Assembly: GCA_022376925.1 (NCBI GenBank)
Contig: JAIOJX010000028.1
Coordinates: 74,241,001 to 74,305,000 of the forward strand
From: Tragulus kanchil
Taxonomy: Eukaryota; Chordata; Mammalia; Artiodactyla; Tragulidae
Direction of reading: 5' to 3'
DNA length: 64,000 nucleotides
Made by a program: the position numbers and the translations under genes. Under the pieces are notes generated by a model. The model saw only the letters and a program-made list of their open reading frames with translations, had not been told where the DNA came from and did no database searches. Of the stretch, positions 25,121-37,365 are shown in pieces. Each line of letters begins with the position of its first letter. Position 1 is the first letter of the stretch.

Positions 25121-27640
25121 ATATCATCGAAAAGTTCTCCGCTAAGATAAAAATACAACTTCTTGTTATACATAAAGTTACACCAATGTAGAAAGCGATA
25201 AAGGTAACGAAGAATATTCTTGTATCTTCCCTGAAAGAATTTACTCAAAGAAAGAGACAAATGTTGCCTCAGATGCTTCTTCACTTTCCTCTAAAGCATG
25301 GCTGACGACTGTTTGTGAAACTTTGAAATAGTCATTGTGTTTCTGAAATTGATTTATTGTATGTTAAAATTTACATGGTCTATGACTAAGCATCATTGTG
25401 AAAATATACTTTTAAGTAAGTCTTTCTTGAAGACTGTCTTTCTTAAGCTCTCTTGATGTGTTTACATCTCAGGATATTTAGGCATTGGCATTGTTTGATG
25501 TCCTGAGATTAAAGGCAATTAGTCACTTCATGTACTACTTTTCCAGCTCTAACTGAATAGGCCTGGGTGTGGGTGTCAGCTGTTGGCTTCTCTGGGAAAT
25601 AAAATGTATCAGCCTGTTGGGGAGCTTCTCTGGTCCTCTCTGTTAGCTAGATAAAACAGCTGTTTTGCTGAAATTCTGAGCCACCATTAAGGTTTCATGT
25701 ATTAGGGACTATGGCTGATTGAGGAAGATATTTGGCCACCCGGCAGTGGAGTGGCTAAGCCACAGCTGCCTTCAGTTCAGCAAGAGGACAGCAGACCTTC
25801 AGAGCTGGTTGTTGTCCTGGGCAGCTGGGAAATATTTTGTCAGCTCTCATCGCATTTAGTATTTTCCTCTCTCATGCCACATGCACACTAAAGATAAATC
25901 TCAACTTGGTTCATAAATTCAAAGTGATAACTACATATTAGTATATTTTTTAAAGATCTGTACTTAACAATTTTCCTATCCAGAAGTCATAGTGTTCATC
26001 AGTGCCAAACTAAGGCCTATACAGGAAGGGAGACACTAGGTGGAGCTAAGAATGTGTGATGTAGGTGACCAAGACTGTTGAGGTTCGAAGAATGAGGGAA
26101 GACAAGGAATATGCAGCAAAAATAGTCTACTGGATCCACAATCCCTAGACTAATTTCACATCCAGGCCCCCTTCTCGCTTCCAGGTGATTCTAGGTGCCT
26201 GCTCTCCCATGAGTGGGGAGGGAGACTGCTGACCAGTAGAGGGAGCCAGGGGGTTGAGAGTCTCAATAGAAAACTGACTTGTGGGGGCGGGGTGGGGGTG
26301 GGGGTGGTGAGCCTTCAGATTTGCATTTTTCTGATAAAAGGCAGAACAAGGTGTTCTCTACAACCAGTGGCTAAAATGTACCACAGGAGTATACCACATT
26401 GTTGATTTTTCCTTTTTTTAAAAAAAAATCCCAATTTAAGCCTCTACAAATAAATCACCTGCATTTCAGCAATGCCAGAAATGTCCCAGGATTGTGGAAG
26501 TTTATTTGAAAGAAAACCAAGGCAATCTTAGAAAGTGTTCTTTCCAAGGCCACCACCAGCCAAGACTTAAATGCTCAGGACTAAATGCTCAATTCAGTAA
26601 TAAATAAACCACATCAGCTGGGGGTCAGTGAGAGACAAGCGCAGGCAGAGTCAAGGGCCGAGAAGACCTCTTGGTCTCCAAAGGGAAGCCCTAGTGTCCT
26701 GCCAGAAGCAGTCCCTGGTCCCCAGGAGAGGGGAACGGAAATACAAGAAACAGGAGACAGAAATGGGCCAAACCAGCTTCTTCCAATCGAGATGGCCCAG
26801 AACCTGCACTCCAGGATCCTGGTTTCTCCAGGGAGCCATCAGAGCCTTGTGGAAACAGAAGTGAATACCTTTCCTTTGAACATTTCCATTGTGCAGCAGT
26901 GTGGCGATGGCTTGTTAAGACTTGAGACAATTGCATTATTCAGAACCCTCTGGAGGCTAGAGATCAATTAGGACCATTAAAAGAAAACATCCCTGGCATA
27001 CCAGAGAAAGGCAGCTTGCTTTGTAACACTTACAACATTCACAGGGAAACAGAGCAATCCTCTAAGACTGTTGGTGATCTCTGTGGAAATGAAACTGTGA
27101 AGTTAGGATGCTTGTGGCCTGAGAATCCTCTGTTCCAGGAAATCTTCACTGTTTGAGTCCCCAGAACACCTTGACTCTTTCTGGGGCCTTGATTATCTAT
27201 GTGCCTTAATTTATTTATCTCAAATAGAAGAACAATTCTCAAGGAACCACTCCCTTTACCATTTAGAGACACTTGAGGTCTTGCCAAATATTTTGCAGAA
27301 CAGTGCTACTTAAGCATCCATAGTGAATGGACTACACTCACGACACTTAGAGATGGCTCTCAGTGTTTATATAGAACTAAGTCAAAATGGAATAGAACGC
27401 CAAATAAACACATAACTTTCCAAGATGTACTAAGAGCATTTTTGTTTCTTAGAGTAGGGAGGACAATCTTGCATGTCTCAAGGGGCTAGATAAGGCCAAG
27501 CGTAAGTAGAGAAAGGGAAAGAAACAATAATTAAACTATGACTTCAAGAGTCTCAAGGGGCCTATATGTTCAACTATCCATATTTTGACACCCATCAAAA
27601 GATAATTACTCATACAGAAAAAATGAGGTTTTGTGATTTT
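25121..27640. other. Long non-coding unique stretch
   Basis: No recognised repeat family or gene. It contains the G-rich tract at 26282-26308 (listed separately). The 128-codon ORF at 26585-26971 has no recognisable domain. Confidence 0.5.
26282..26308 (+). other. G-quadruplex motif
   Basis: Four runs of 4-5 guanines separated by single bases (G5-C-G4-T-G5-T-G5-T-GG). One-base loops and runs of at least four G predict a very stable intramolecular quadruplex. It lies in unique sequence with no recognised gene nearby. Confidence 0.75.
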
Positions 27641-27659
27641 TAAAATTCTACTTTGCTGG

Positions 27660-27943
27660 AGATTTTTTAAAAAATTTTGGCTTCTTTTTATTGATTTTTT
27701 AATTTATTTTTATTTTTCATCCATCTGTATTCTTCAGCCTGTGTGGGCCTCCCATTGCAGTGGCCTCTCTCATTGCAGAGCACCAGCTCTGGGGCTCATG
27801 TGCTCCAGATGAACTCTGGCTCATCATTGGACACACCAGTCCAGCCGCTCCGTGGCATGTGGGATCTTCTCGGGCCAGGGATGGAACCGGTGCCCCTTCC
27901 ACTGCAAGGTGGACTCTACCCACTGGACCACCAGGGAAGCCTG
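27660..27943 (-). mobile_element. Long CHR-type SINE, antisense (family copy 1 of 5)
   Basis: In reverse: AT-rich tail, 'ttttcatccatctgtattct', 'cctctctcattgcagagcac', 'ggaaccggtgccccttccac', 'ggaccaccagggaagcc'. The last two are the reversed box B region and 5' head of a tRNA-Glu-type SINE. The body is longer than the CHR-2 copy at 21590 and matches the copies at 28101, 38310, 52813 and 62421. Confidence 0.85.
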
Positions 27944-28086
27944 AGAAAGATATTTTTAATAATGACTGTTATATTGTACAAGATTTCTGAATGCCACTTC
28001 TTCAACATTTTCCAAAGTATATTTCAAAAATAATAATACCTGGGCTATTAATGGGTTGATGCAGATATAGGTTTGATGGTCAAGTA

Positions 28087-28401
28087 AACTTTAGAAATAG
28101 GGCTTCCGTGGTGATCCAGTGGGTAAAGAGTCCACTTTGAAGTGCAAGGGACACTGGTTCGACCCCTGGCCAGGGAAGGTCCCACGTGCCGCAGAGTGGA
28201 TGGACCGGCATGTCCAACGACAAGCCAGCGCTCTGGAACACATGCGCCCAGAGCCGGTGCTCTGCAACAAGAAAGGCCACTGCGATGGGAGGTCCACACA
28301 GGCCAAAACAAACATGGATGAAAATAAATACATTTAAAAAAAATAAAAAACAATAAAAGAGGCCAAAAATTTAAAAAAAAAAAAAACAACTTTAGAAATA
28401 G
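28087..28401 (+). mobile_element. Long CHR-type SINE, sense, with perfect 14-bp TSD (copy 2 of 5)
   Basis: The element is 28101-28387: head 'ggcttccgtggtgatccagt', box B-like 'ggttcgacccctggccaggg', body 'gccagcgctctggaacacat', and an A-rich tail. It is bounded by the direct repeat 'aactttagaaatag' at 28087-28100 and 28388-28401. A perfect 14-base target-site duplication indicates a fairly recent L1-mediated insertion. Confidence 0.92.
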
Positions 28402-29128
28402 CCAATGAAATAATACAACCAGTTTTACTCATTGCAAGATTTCACAAAGACCTTAATATGCTCTATACATTTTCATTCTTCAAAAAAGCTACAGTGACTA
28501 GTGTGCACTCAACTTATTTGATGACAAATCTTATCAACCTGAGAGCATCTCTTGGGCCTGGTATTCTGTGGAACAGTTTAGGAATCACAAGCCTTAACTG
28601 TTTTCAGTTTAAATCATTATTTCAAGAATTACTGAGACTTGCTAGTTAATATGTAGTATACATGGAGTGTCAGTATAGATTATGTACTATGTCAAAGCAT
28701 AAAGTAAGAAAAAATCCTAGAGTGATTTCCAAACCCAAATGAAAAGAGAACAAAAGAAGCAGATGAATATATCTTGGTCCCCTAACTCAAGTCTTTATAA
28801 TAAGAACAATAGCAACATCAGAATAATTTAATAACAGGTTAAGCAGTAGATGAGAGAGAAAAGAGGGGAAGTGTGGTAGGAAGGAAAAAAGAAAGGGGGG
28901 AGGGATTCGGGAAGAGGAGGAAGGAAGAAGAATATTGGACAGACTGAAATCGTCTCTTCCTTCCCTCATCTTTCTCAGCGTCTGGAAATTGTGTTACAAA
29001 TAGAGAAATGGCCAACAATGACAAATAAGTCAGTAAACGGGCAGCCCAGATAATTTTGTGAATTAGCTCAACAGCCTCTGAGCTGATAATTCTGCTTCAC
29101 CATAACCACCACTAATTAATCAAGATCA
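28402..29128. other. Non-coding stretch with a polypurine tract
   Basis: Unique AT-rich sequence. Bases 28850-28932 are almost entirely purines on the plus strand (AG-rich, including 'aaaggggggagggatt'). No gene is recognised. Confidence 0.55.
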
Positions 29129-29469
29129 TTAACCAAACATTTTTCTTGAGTACTTTTCTTTTAACATCAATAGGGAGCTAATTCCTGGAATAGGAACACA
29201 TTGATATTCTAGTATATGTTGCTACATCAGGGATTATTAGTTTACCTATGATACTCAGACCTCCTGCTGCATCAAATTGACTATTTCTCTTAGAGTCCTA
29301 CTCTAGAAGTTCTCTTTCTCCTTTACAAAGATAATGCTTGGAGGCCGGTATCGCAAAAGCATTGCAGTGAGCATTCTCTTTTTTAAGAAAATAAGTAGTT
29401 TCACAGCCATCCAAGGGCCAAACGCAAACTCATCATTACTAATTATAATAATAGATACTATCTAGTAGT

Positions 29470-29690
29470 GTCTAATGGAACCAGACACTGTGCTATTCAT
29501 TATCTCTGTTCCTTACACCAGCCTTATGAAGGTGGTTTTCTCATCCCCAATTCAAAGATGAGAATAATAGAGCCTCTGATCAAGCAACTTTCCCAGGGTC
29601 ACCCAGCTAGAAGTGGCAGAGCAGGGATTCCCATCCGGGTCATGCTCCAAAGCCCATAGTCTTCCTGCTCCTTCATGGTGCCTCTCATGA
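29470..29690 (-). mobile_element. MIR SINE, antisense (duplication 7, unit 1)
   Basis: A well-preserved antisense MIR: 'ccagacactgtgctattcat', 'catccccaattcaaagatga', 'cccagggtcacccagctaga' and 'caaagcccatagtcttcctg'. Confidence 0.88.
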
Positions 29691-30584
29691 GGTCTTGTCA
29701 TATCAGAAAAGGCAGAAAAAAATAATATCAACTCCACCTCTGACTCATAAAGAAAGTGAGAGAATTCCAATGGCTCTGTTCCTAGACACTGCCGACTGGC
29801 TCTGCTTTTCGTTTAATACTGTGATTTTAATTTCTTTTTTGTCTCTTTTCCTAAAAGTAGGGTCCAATTTCAGAGCCAAAGGAGTAGGGGCTGTGTAACT
29901 AAAAAATAAACAAAAAGCTATCATTTCTCCCTGGGGTAGTTTATAAGGGCTAAAGTTTCTCCATAAATTCTCCCCAAGTGATCCCAACTTGCTTGGCATG
30001 AGTCTGGGAAAAAGAGTGACAAGCTAGCATGTTATTCCTCAGGAAGGAGAAATTCCCATGATAATATGAGAAACAGACTAGAACAGAGATACTCTGGCAC
30101 GTTAATCACACTTGAATCCAGCTCCCCGGATCATTGATGTTAGTTACTCTTACTATATTCCATACCCAGGTGATGAAAATGAAGACAGGTCAGCTAAGGA
30201 CCCAACCCACATGAGTCACCTAGGCAAATGTCTTTACACCTGCTGATTAACCAAACATTTCTTGAGTACTTTTCTTTTAACATCAATAGGAGCTAATTCC
30301 TGGAATAGGAACACATTGATATTCTAGTATATGTTGCTACATCAGGGATTATTAGTTTACCTATGATACTCAGACCTCCTGCTGCATCAAATTGACTATT
30401 TCTCTTAGAGTCCTACTCTAGAAGTTCTCTTTCTCCTTTACAAAGATAATGCTTGGAGGCCGGTATCGCAAAAGCATTGCAGTGAGCATTCTCTTTTTTA
30501 AGAAAATAAGTAGTTTCACAGCCATCCAAGGGCCAAACGCAAACTCATCATTACTAATTATAATAATAGATACTATCTAGTAGT

Positions 30585-30805
30585 GTCTAATGGAACCAGA
30601 CACTGTGCTATTCATTATCTCTGTTCCTTACACCAGCCTTATGAAGGTGGTTTTCTCATCCCCAATTCAAAGATGAGAATAATAGAGCCTCTGATCAAGC
30701 AACTTTCCCAGGGTCACCCAGCTAGAAGTGGCAGAGCAGGGATTCCCATCCGGGTCATGCTCCAAAGCCCATAGTCTTCCTGCTCCTTCATGGTGCCTCT
30801 CATGA
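30585..30805 (-). mobile_element. MIR SINE, antisense (duplication 7, unit 2)
   Basis: Same MIR as 29470-29690, repeated at an offset of 1,115 bases. Confidence 0.88.
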
Positions 30806-31516
30806 GGTCTTGTCATATCAGAAAAGGCAGAAAAAAATAATATCAACTCCACCTCTGACTCATAAAGAAAGTGAGAGAATTCCAATGGCTCTGTTCCTAG
30901 ACACTGCCGACTGGCTCTGCTTTTCGTTTAATACTGTGATTTTAATTTCTTTTTTGTATTTTTTCCTAAAAGTAGGGTCCCATTTCAGAGCCAAAGAAGT
31001 AAGGGCTGTGTAACTAAAAAAAATAAACAAAAAAAGCTATCATTTCTCCCTGGGGTAGCTTATAAGGGCTAAAGTTTCTCCATAAATTCTCCCCAAGTGA
31101 TCCCAACTTGCTTGGCATGAGTCTGGGAAAAAGAGTGACAAGCTAGCATGTTATTCCTCAGGAAGGAGAAATTCCCATGATAATATGAGAAACAGACTAG
31201 AACAGAGATACTCTGGCACGTTAATCACACTTGAATCCAGCTCCCCGGATCATTGATGTTAGTTACTCTTACTATATTCCATACCCAGGTGATGAAAATG
31301 AAGACAGGTCAGCTAAGGACCCAACCCACATGAGTCACCTAGGCAAATGTCTTTACACCTGCTGATTAACCTATCTGAGAAGGTACAGTTATCCCCCACT
31401 TTCCAAAAGTTCACTCTGTGCCACTTTTATGAAAGACCTACATTACAACCTGTTTTTGCTAATCCAAAGGAATCCAAAGAGGATTTTCACCTTTATGGGG
31501 GAAAAAGCAGCAACAA

Positions 31517-31600
31517 TATTGGGTTGGCCAAAAAATTCATTCGGGTTTTTCCATAGGATGGTATTGAAAACACAAATGAACCTTTTGGACAGCCCAAATA
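31517..31600. mobile_element. Mariner-derived MITE (about 80 bp, inverted termini)
   Basis: The left end 'ttgggttggccaaaaaattc' and the right end 'ccttttggacagcccaaata' are imperfect inverted repeats of each other, with a hairpin-like arrangement and TA at both flanks. This matches the short mariner-derived MITE family known from cattle and relatives. It has no transposase and depended on a mariner enzyme in trans. Confidence 0.85.
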
Positions 31601-31849
31601 GCATCACCATCTCACCTGTCTCCTCGCCAAGTTCCTTCCCCAGCAACTACACCCAGCATCAAGCCATCATGGCTTTGAACTGTGTCTGGGAGCATCTGTG
31701 CTTCATCTGGATTTACTTTTTTGCATCCATTAATAAGATCTGACCTAAGATACTTATTTCTTCACTTTACCCCATTTTGCCTTATGAAAAGTCTCATAAG
31801 GAATGCTCTGATTTCAGAGAGCCCGTATGGAGAAAATAACTACACCTAG

Positions 31850-32255
31850 AGCCCCTCCTTTATGCTATGCCAAAGACAAGAGGAAATGAGGTCTAGCTCT
31901 TCCCATATAGTCACATTCTGCTGTACTTTTTAATTTTGTACTTGATCGTCCCTCTCTGCCTGGAGCATTCCCCATTTGATGGACTGGCTTAATTTGTACT
32001 CCCCCTCCAAGATTCAGATCAGGGAAATTTCCCTCTGAAGACACCTGCTTGCTCCCAGCCTGTGCTGACTGTGTTTGCACCTCCCCATGATCCCTAGTAT
32101 TCTGTGCACAGCCCTGTCATGGCTACGGCCATGCTATAATGACATTGGCTAATGTCTTTGTCTAAGACAGTGAGCCCCTTGTAGGATCCACATGTTGTTT
32201 ATCTCTGCACCTTCGATGCTTGGCACGCAGTAGGAGCTTAATAAAGATGAAAAGG
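31850..32255 (+). mobile_element. L2 LINE fossil
   Basis: The plus strand ends like an L2 3' terminus: 'gtgagccccttgtaggatcc', 'tttatctctgcaccttcgat' and 'cagtaggagcttaataaaga'. The upstream part ('ctgcctggagcattccccat', 'aagattcagatcagggaaat') also fits L2. Non-coding. Confidence 0.7.
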
Positions 32256-32348
32256 AAAACAGAAAAAAAAAGGATGAGAGATGCAATGATGGTAAATGAG
32301 AGGCTCTAAATATGATTTTCTCTATCCCTATAGGTTGTTCCAAGAAGC

Positions 32349-32369
32349 ACACACACGCACATGCACACG

Positions 32370-32404
<35 letters not shown>
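32349..32404. repeat. (CA)n microsatellite
   Basis: An imperfect CA tract followed by about 16 uninterrupted CA units. Confidence 0.95.
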
Positions 32405-32408
<4 letters not shown>

Positions 32409-32890
32409 GCTCAACTCTGTAGCCAGTTGCAAGGCACAGGATGAACTCCCAATATTAAATGTGAGTCTTCCAAATACCTAAATTACATAAGGAAAAACCA
32501 TTTGCTGGGTGGTGCCACTGTCCCTGAATGGTCAGTACCTTGCTCAAAACTATTCATTAGCATTGGAAAACAGGTCAAACACCTTAGCTTGCCAACCAGC
32601 CTTTCATCCCTCCACCCCAATCCAGCTTTCCATCTTCATCCCTATCCAGTCTACAGCAGGAATTTGGTCTAAGCCAGATGGATTGTTCTCTCCTCAAATA
32701 TTTTCTCTTTTTCCTACTGAATATGCCCCACTGTCCATTACACTTGTGAAAATAACCATAAATTCAAGGTCCTTTTAAGGTCTTCCTAAATATTGCAGTC
32801 TGCACTGATCCTTCCTTATTGCTGACAGGCAGTTATTATAAATATCTTCTATGTGTTGGCCTATACCCTATATTGAAGAAAGTGAAGATG
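32405..32890. other. Non-coding unique stretch
   Basis: No recognised repeat or gene after the CA tract. Confidence 0.45.
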
Positions 32891-32894
32891 TCTG

Positions 32895-33112
32895 CTAGAA
32901 CTTCCCGCAGTAATGGAAATGTGTTCTATCTGAACTGTCCAGCATGGTAGCCACCTGCTACATTTAGCAACTGGATACCTGACATGCAGCTAGTGCAACT
33001 AAGGTACTGACTTTTTATTTTATATTTTTATAATCTCTTGAAATTTAAAATTAAGTAAAATTAAGTGGCTAATGGCTAGTGTACTGGACAACACAGAACA
33101 TTTAACTTTCCA
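32895..33112. mobile_element. Short hAT-type (MER-class) DNA transposon fossil
   Basis: The ends are imperfect inverted repeats: 'ctgaactgtccagcatggta' with 'gccacctgctac' on the left, and 'ggctaatggctagtgtactg' with 'gacaacacag' on the right. The AT-rich middle and 'gtagccac' motif resemble non-autonomous hAT fossils of the MER group. The exact family is not certain. Confidence 0.55.
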
Positions 33113-33452
33113 TATGCTATGTCTTATACCCTTGATGAGCATATAAACTATCAAAAAAAGAGAAAAGAATGCAGTGGTTTTTTTGTATCCCAGTGAATGC
33201 CATGACTGCAGTAATACTCATTAAATGTGCTCAGTTCATTGCTGGCCTATTGGATCTGCCTCTAATAGTCGCAGTCTCTTAAAGAAGTCCTCTCCTCTAC
33301 ATACATAATTTTAATGAAATAGTACAGATTGTCTTTGCTTTTATAATGGTTTAAACTCTCTCAGCATGTTACCATATCATAACCTGGACCCTTTATCACT
33401 ATGAAAACCAACTGAGATGAAGAATGATTTGAACTGAGCCCCTGAAAGAAAA

Positions 33453-35618
33453 AGTTCCATTATTCATAACTATCTCTTCTCTTTTCCTTTTGGAAAAGAG
33501 TTTTAAATGTTTTTTAAGCATGCTTCAGACCTGCTGACACAAAAACTTGCTTCCATTTTCAAAATGACCTTTTCTACAGAGAAAGACTGTCCTGAGAACC
33601 TGAAACATATTCAGCCCCCTGATTTTTCTATTTCGCTCAGAGGAAAGCCCCATCACTTTCTGAAGGAAGGTAGTTCTCGACAATAGACTTTCCCAGCATT
33701 TTTGTCTCTATTTCTAGTGAAAAAACCTGAGGCTCTTTGAAGAAGGATAACCCTCTACCAGCAGGTCAGGGGAGGTCACAGGTCTTTGGAATTTGACAAT
33801 GATGTGGCCCTGGCACTTACTGGCTTCCCAACGGCCCTTCAGGAATCATCATGCCAATGGGCCAACCATGCAATAAAATCCTGTGTCTGGCAAAGCCAAG
33901 AGCAAAGTGATCAAACAGCCTGGCTGCAGATTAGATTCTGACTTATTAATAAGCTTTCAGAAAATAAACCAGAGTGTGTCTCTAACAGCCACAGTTTACA
34001 GGAGATGTTTAATGATTTCAGAGGTTGGCCACATTGCATGCCTTCCTTCTGACTCAGTGAAGAGTGGGACAGAGCAGAAGAGATGCTGATGAAGCCAGGG
34101 AAATCAGCTGTATCTTTTCCATTCACAGCTAAGTTTATTTGGAGTGACTGGAAAAATCTTCAATGAAAACTTTTTTTAAAAAAAAGAATAAAATAAAAGA
34201 ATTTACCCTGCAATCATCAGCCAGAAATAATTATGGGTGGGTATTTTCCTCTGCCTTGTAAAATATTTACAAATTGTAGGATAAGCAAGCCCTAGAGTAT
34301 AGTAAAGATAGCAGTAACATTTCAATTGTAATTTTTTATATATATTTAGCCATCAAAGACTTACCATGTGTTTAAATCACATTTGAATACATACAAGTAA
34401 AATTTTCATCTGCAGACAGGAGCCATTGACTAAAGAAAGAATCTATGACTCCTTTGCAACAGAGCAAGAACACTGGAGACGTTTGGTGTCTTGGTTTTAT
34501 AAAATAGAACTCATTATCACCACATGAGCAAGAGAGTTCCATTATTCATAACTATCTCTTCTCTTTTCCTTTTGGAAAAGAGTTTTAAATGTTTTTTAAG
34601 CATGCTTCAGACCTGCTGACACAAAAACTTGCTTCCATTTTCAAAATGACCTTTTCTACAGAGAAAGACTGTCCTGAGAACCTGAAACATATTCAGCCCC
34701 CTGATTTTTCTATTTCGCTCAGAGGAAAGCCCCATCACTTTCTGAAGGAAGGTAGTTCTCGACAATAGACTTTCCCAGCATTTTTGTCTCTATTTCTAGT
34801 GAAAAAACCTGAGGCTCTTTGAAGAAGGATAACCCTCTACCAGCAGGTCAGGGGAGGTCACAGGTCTTTGGAATTTGACAATGATGTGGCCCTGGCACTT
34901 ACTGGCTTCCCAACGGCCCTTCAGGAATCATCATGCCAATGGGCCAACCATGCAATAAAATCCTGTGTCTGGCAAAGCCAAGAGCAAAGTGATCAAACAG
35001 CCTGGCTGCAGATTAGATTCTGACTTATTAATAAGCTTTCAGAAAATAAACCAGAGTGTGTCTCTAACAGCCACAGTTTACAGGAGATGTTTAATGATTT
35101 CAGAGGTTGGCCACATTGCATGCCTTCCTTCTGACTCAGTGAAGAGTGGGACAGAGCAGAAGAGATGCTGACGAAGCCAGGGAAATCAGCTGTATCTTTT
35201 CCATTCACAGCTAAGTTTATTTGGAGTGACTGGAAAAATCTTCAATGAAAACTTTTTTTAAAAAAAGAATAAAATAAAAGAATTTACCCTGCAATCATCA
35301 GCCAGAAATAATTATGGGTGGGTATTTTCCTCTGCCTTGTAAAATATTTACAAATTGTAGGATAAGCAAGCCCTAGAGTATAGTAAAGATAGCAGTAACA
35401 TTTCAATTGTAATTTTTTTATATATATTTAGCCATCAAAGACTTACCATGTGTTTAAATCACATTTGAATACATACAAGTAAAATTTTCATCTGCAGACA
35501 GGAGCCATTGACTAAAGAAAGAATCTATGACTCCTTTGCAACAGAGCAAGAACACTGGAGACGTTTGGTGTCTTGGTTTTATAAAATAGAACTCATTATC
35601 ACCACATGAGCAAGAGAG
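33453..35618. repeat. Tandem duplication 8 (period 1,082 bp)
   Basis: Copy 1 is 33453-34536 and copy 2 is 34535-35618, directly abutting. Differences are few: A/T-run lengths near 34170/35252 and 34333/35414, and a T/C change near 34090/35172. The last ~130 bases of copy 2 are also the start of duplication 9, so that stretch exists three times. Confidence 0.95.
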
Positions 35619-35774
35619 TGTTGATAAGTATCTTAATTTGGGGCCTTTTAAACATGAAAGTATTGACAATTAATAATAATCACTGTGGAGGAATCTACAG
35701 TTTATGACATATATTATATATATATATATTCCTTTATTTGAATTAGAGATCTTTATCTATATTTCACACATGAG

Positions 35775-35885
35775 GCTGCAGAGACTTAGAAAAATTCAGT
35801 AAATTTCACAACATTATTTAGACAGTAAGTGTTAGAGCTGGAATATGAACCTGGATCAACCCATTCCTGAAGTCTTCTTTCCACT
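35775..35885 (-). mobile_element. MIR SINE remnant, antisense (duplication 9, unit 1)
   Basis: 'ggctgcagagacttagaaaa', 'gacagtaagtgttagagctg' and 'aatatgaacctggatc' follow the antisense MIR core. The copy at about 36895-37008 is the same element repeated. Confidence 0.7.
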
Positions 35886-36064
35886 AACTTAGGCTTAGAC
35901 TTAGAGTATCACATCCAGGTATGGTCCTGGCAGGACAAACGAGAAACTGCAGCAAAGGAAAACTGACTGATCTGTAAGGTTACTTAGTAAACCAGATTCA
36001 GTGACTGTGAATGTGCTTTTCAAGAAGATAGAAACCAAACTCCCAACAGTGGTAGCAGTGAATA

Positions 36065-36245
36065 TGTAGTGAAGGTTTACTTTGCGCCGTGCAGAATGTG
36101 GAACACTTTTTTTTCTTGTATATTATTGTCTTTTATCCTCATCACTGTCCTGAGACAGGATATGATGTAAGAGAGGTTAAGTAACTTCCTCAGAGTCACG
36201 TGGATAGAAGTAAAATAACAAGAATATGAAACCAGGAAATCAGAT
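36065..36245 (-). mobile_element. MIR SINE remnant, antisense (duplication 9, unit 1)
   Basis: 'ttttatcctcatcactgtcc', 'gagaggttaagtaacttcct' and 'cagagtcacgtggatagaag' match antisense MIR. Repeated at 37188-37365 in unit 2. Confidence 0.75.
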
Positions 36246-36894
36246 AGCAGCCCCAGCAACATAAGAATTGCCACTAATAAATAATCAGCAAGAATCGTTC
36301 TGTAGATTGTTTTCTACACAGTCTATGATTTTAAAGAATACACAATTCATTTTAAATCTGCCTATAATTTGTAAAGAATGTTTTAAAATCCCCTTTTAAT
36401 TAATACCAAAATGCATGTCATTAATGGAATAAAAAAATGTAACATCTTAAAGCATCAGTGAGAAGCCACTGTCATAAGTCAAAGTACTGAATTTAGCATA
36501 AAGAGCCACAGGGTCATGTCCTACCTCTGCTACCTAGCAAAACAGACACCCTGGGCAAGACAGTGGGTCTCACCCACTGTTCATTTTCTGTGCTCTAGAT
36601 TGTTACAATGTTCATCTGCAGACAGGAGCCATTGACTAAAGAAAGAATCTATGACTCCTTTGCAACAGAGCAAGAACACTGGAGCGTTGGTGTCTTGGTT
36701 TTATAAAATAGAACTCATTATCACCACATGAGCAAGAGAGTGTTGATAAGTATCTTAATTTGGGGCCTTTTAAACATGAAAGTATTGACAATTAATAATA
36801 ATCACTGTGGAGGAATCTACAGTTTATGACATATATTATATCTATATATATTCCTTTATTTGAATTAGAGATCTTTATCTATATTTCACACATG

Positions 36895-37008
36895 AGGCTG
36901 CAGAGACTTAGAAAAATTCAGTAAATTTCACAACATTATTTAGACAGTAAGTGTTAGAGCTGGAATATGAACCTGGATCAACCCATTCCTGAAGTCTTCT
37001 TTCCACTA
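36895..37008 (-). mobile_element. MIR SINE remnant, antisense (duplication 9, unit 2)
   Basis: Repeat of the MIR at 35775-35885. Confidence 0.7.
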
Positions 37009-37187
37009 ACTTAGGCTTAGACTTAGAGTATCACATCCAGGTATGGTCCTGGCAGGACAAACGAGAAACTGCAGCAAAGGAAAACTGACTGATCTGTAAG
37101 GTTACTTAGTAAACCAGATTCAGTGACTGTGAATGTGCTTTTCAAGAAGATAGAAACCAAACTCCCAACAGTGGTAGCAGTGAATAT

Positions 37188-37365
37188 GTAGTGAAGGTTT
37201 ACTTTGCGCCGTGCAGAATGTGGAACACTTTTTTCTTGTATATTATTGTCTTTTATCCTCATCACTGTCCTGAGACAGGATATGATGTAAGAGAGGTTAA
37301 GTAACTTCCTCAGAGTCACGTGGATAGAAGTAAAATAACAAGAATATGAAACCAGGAAATCAGAT
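37188..37365 (-). mobile_element. MIR SINE remnant, antisense (duplication 9, unit 2)
   Basis: Repeat of the MIR at 36065-36245. Confidence 0.75.

Larger units (their letters stand above)
29128..31371. repeat. Tandem duplication 7 (period about 1,115-1,121 bp)
   Basis: Copy 1 is 29128-30250 and copy 2 is 30246-31371, overlapping by 'attaacc'. Copy 2's left edge shows homopolymer shortening ('acatttcttgag' against 'acatttttcttgag', 'taggagct' against 'tagggagct'). A second patch of differences lies at 30950-31035, including longer A-runs in copy 2. Each unit contains the same antisense MIR. Confidence 0.95.

Noticed and set aside
26585..26971. 128-codon ORF in unique sequence
   Set aside because: No recognisable domain or splice context; overlapping ORFs of similar length exist on both strands, as expected by chance in GC-richer DNA.
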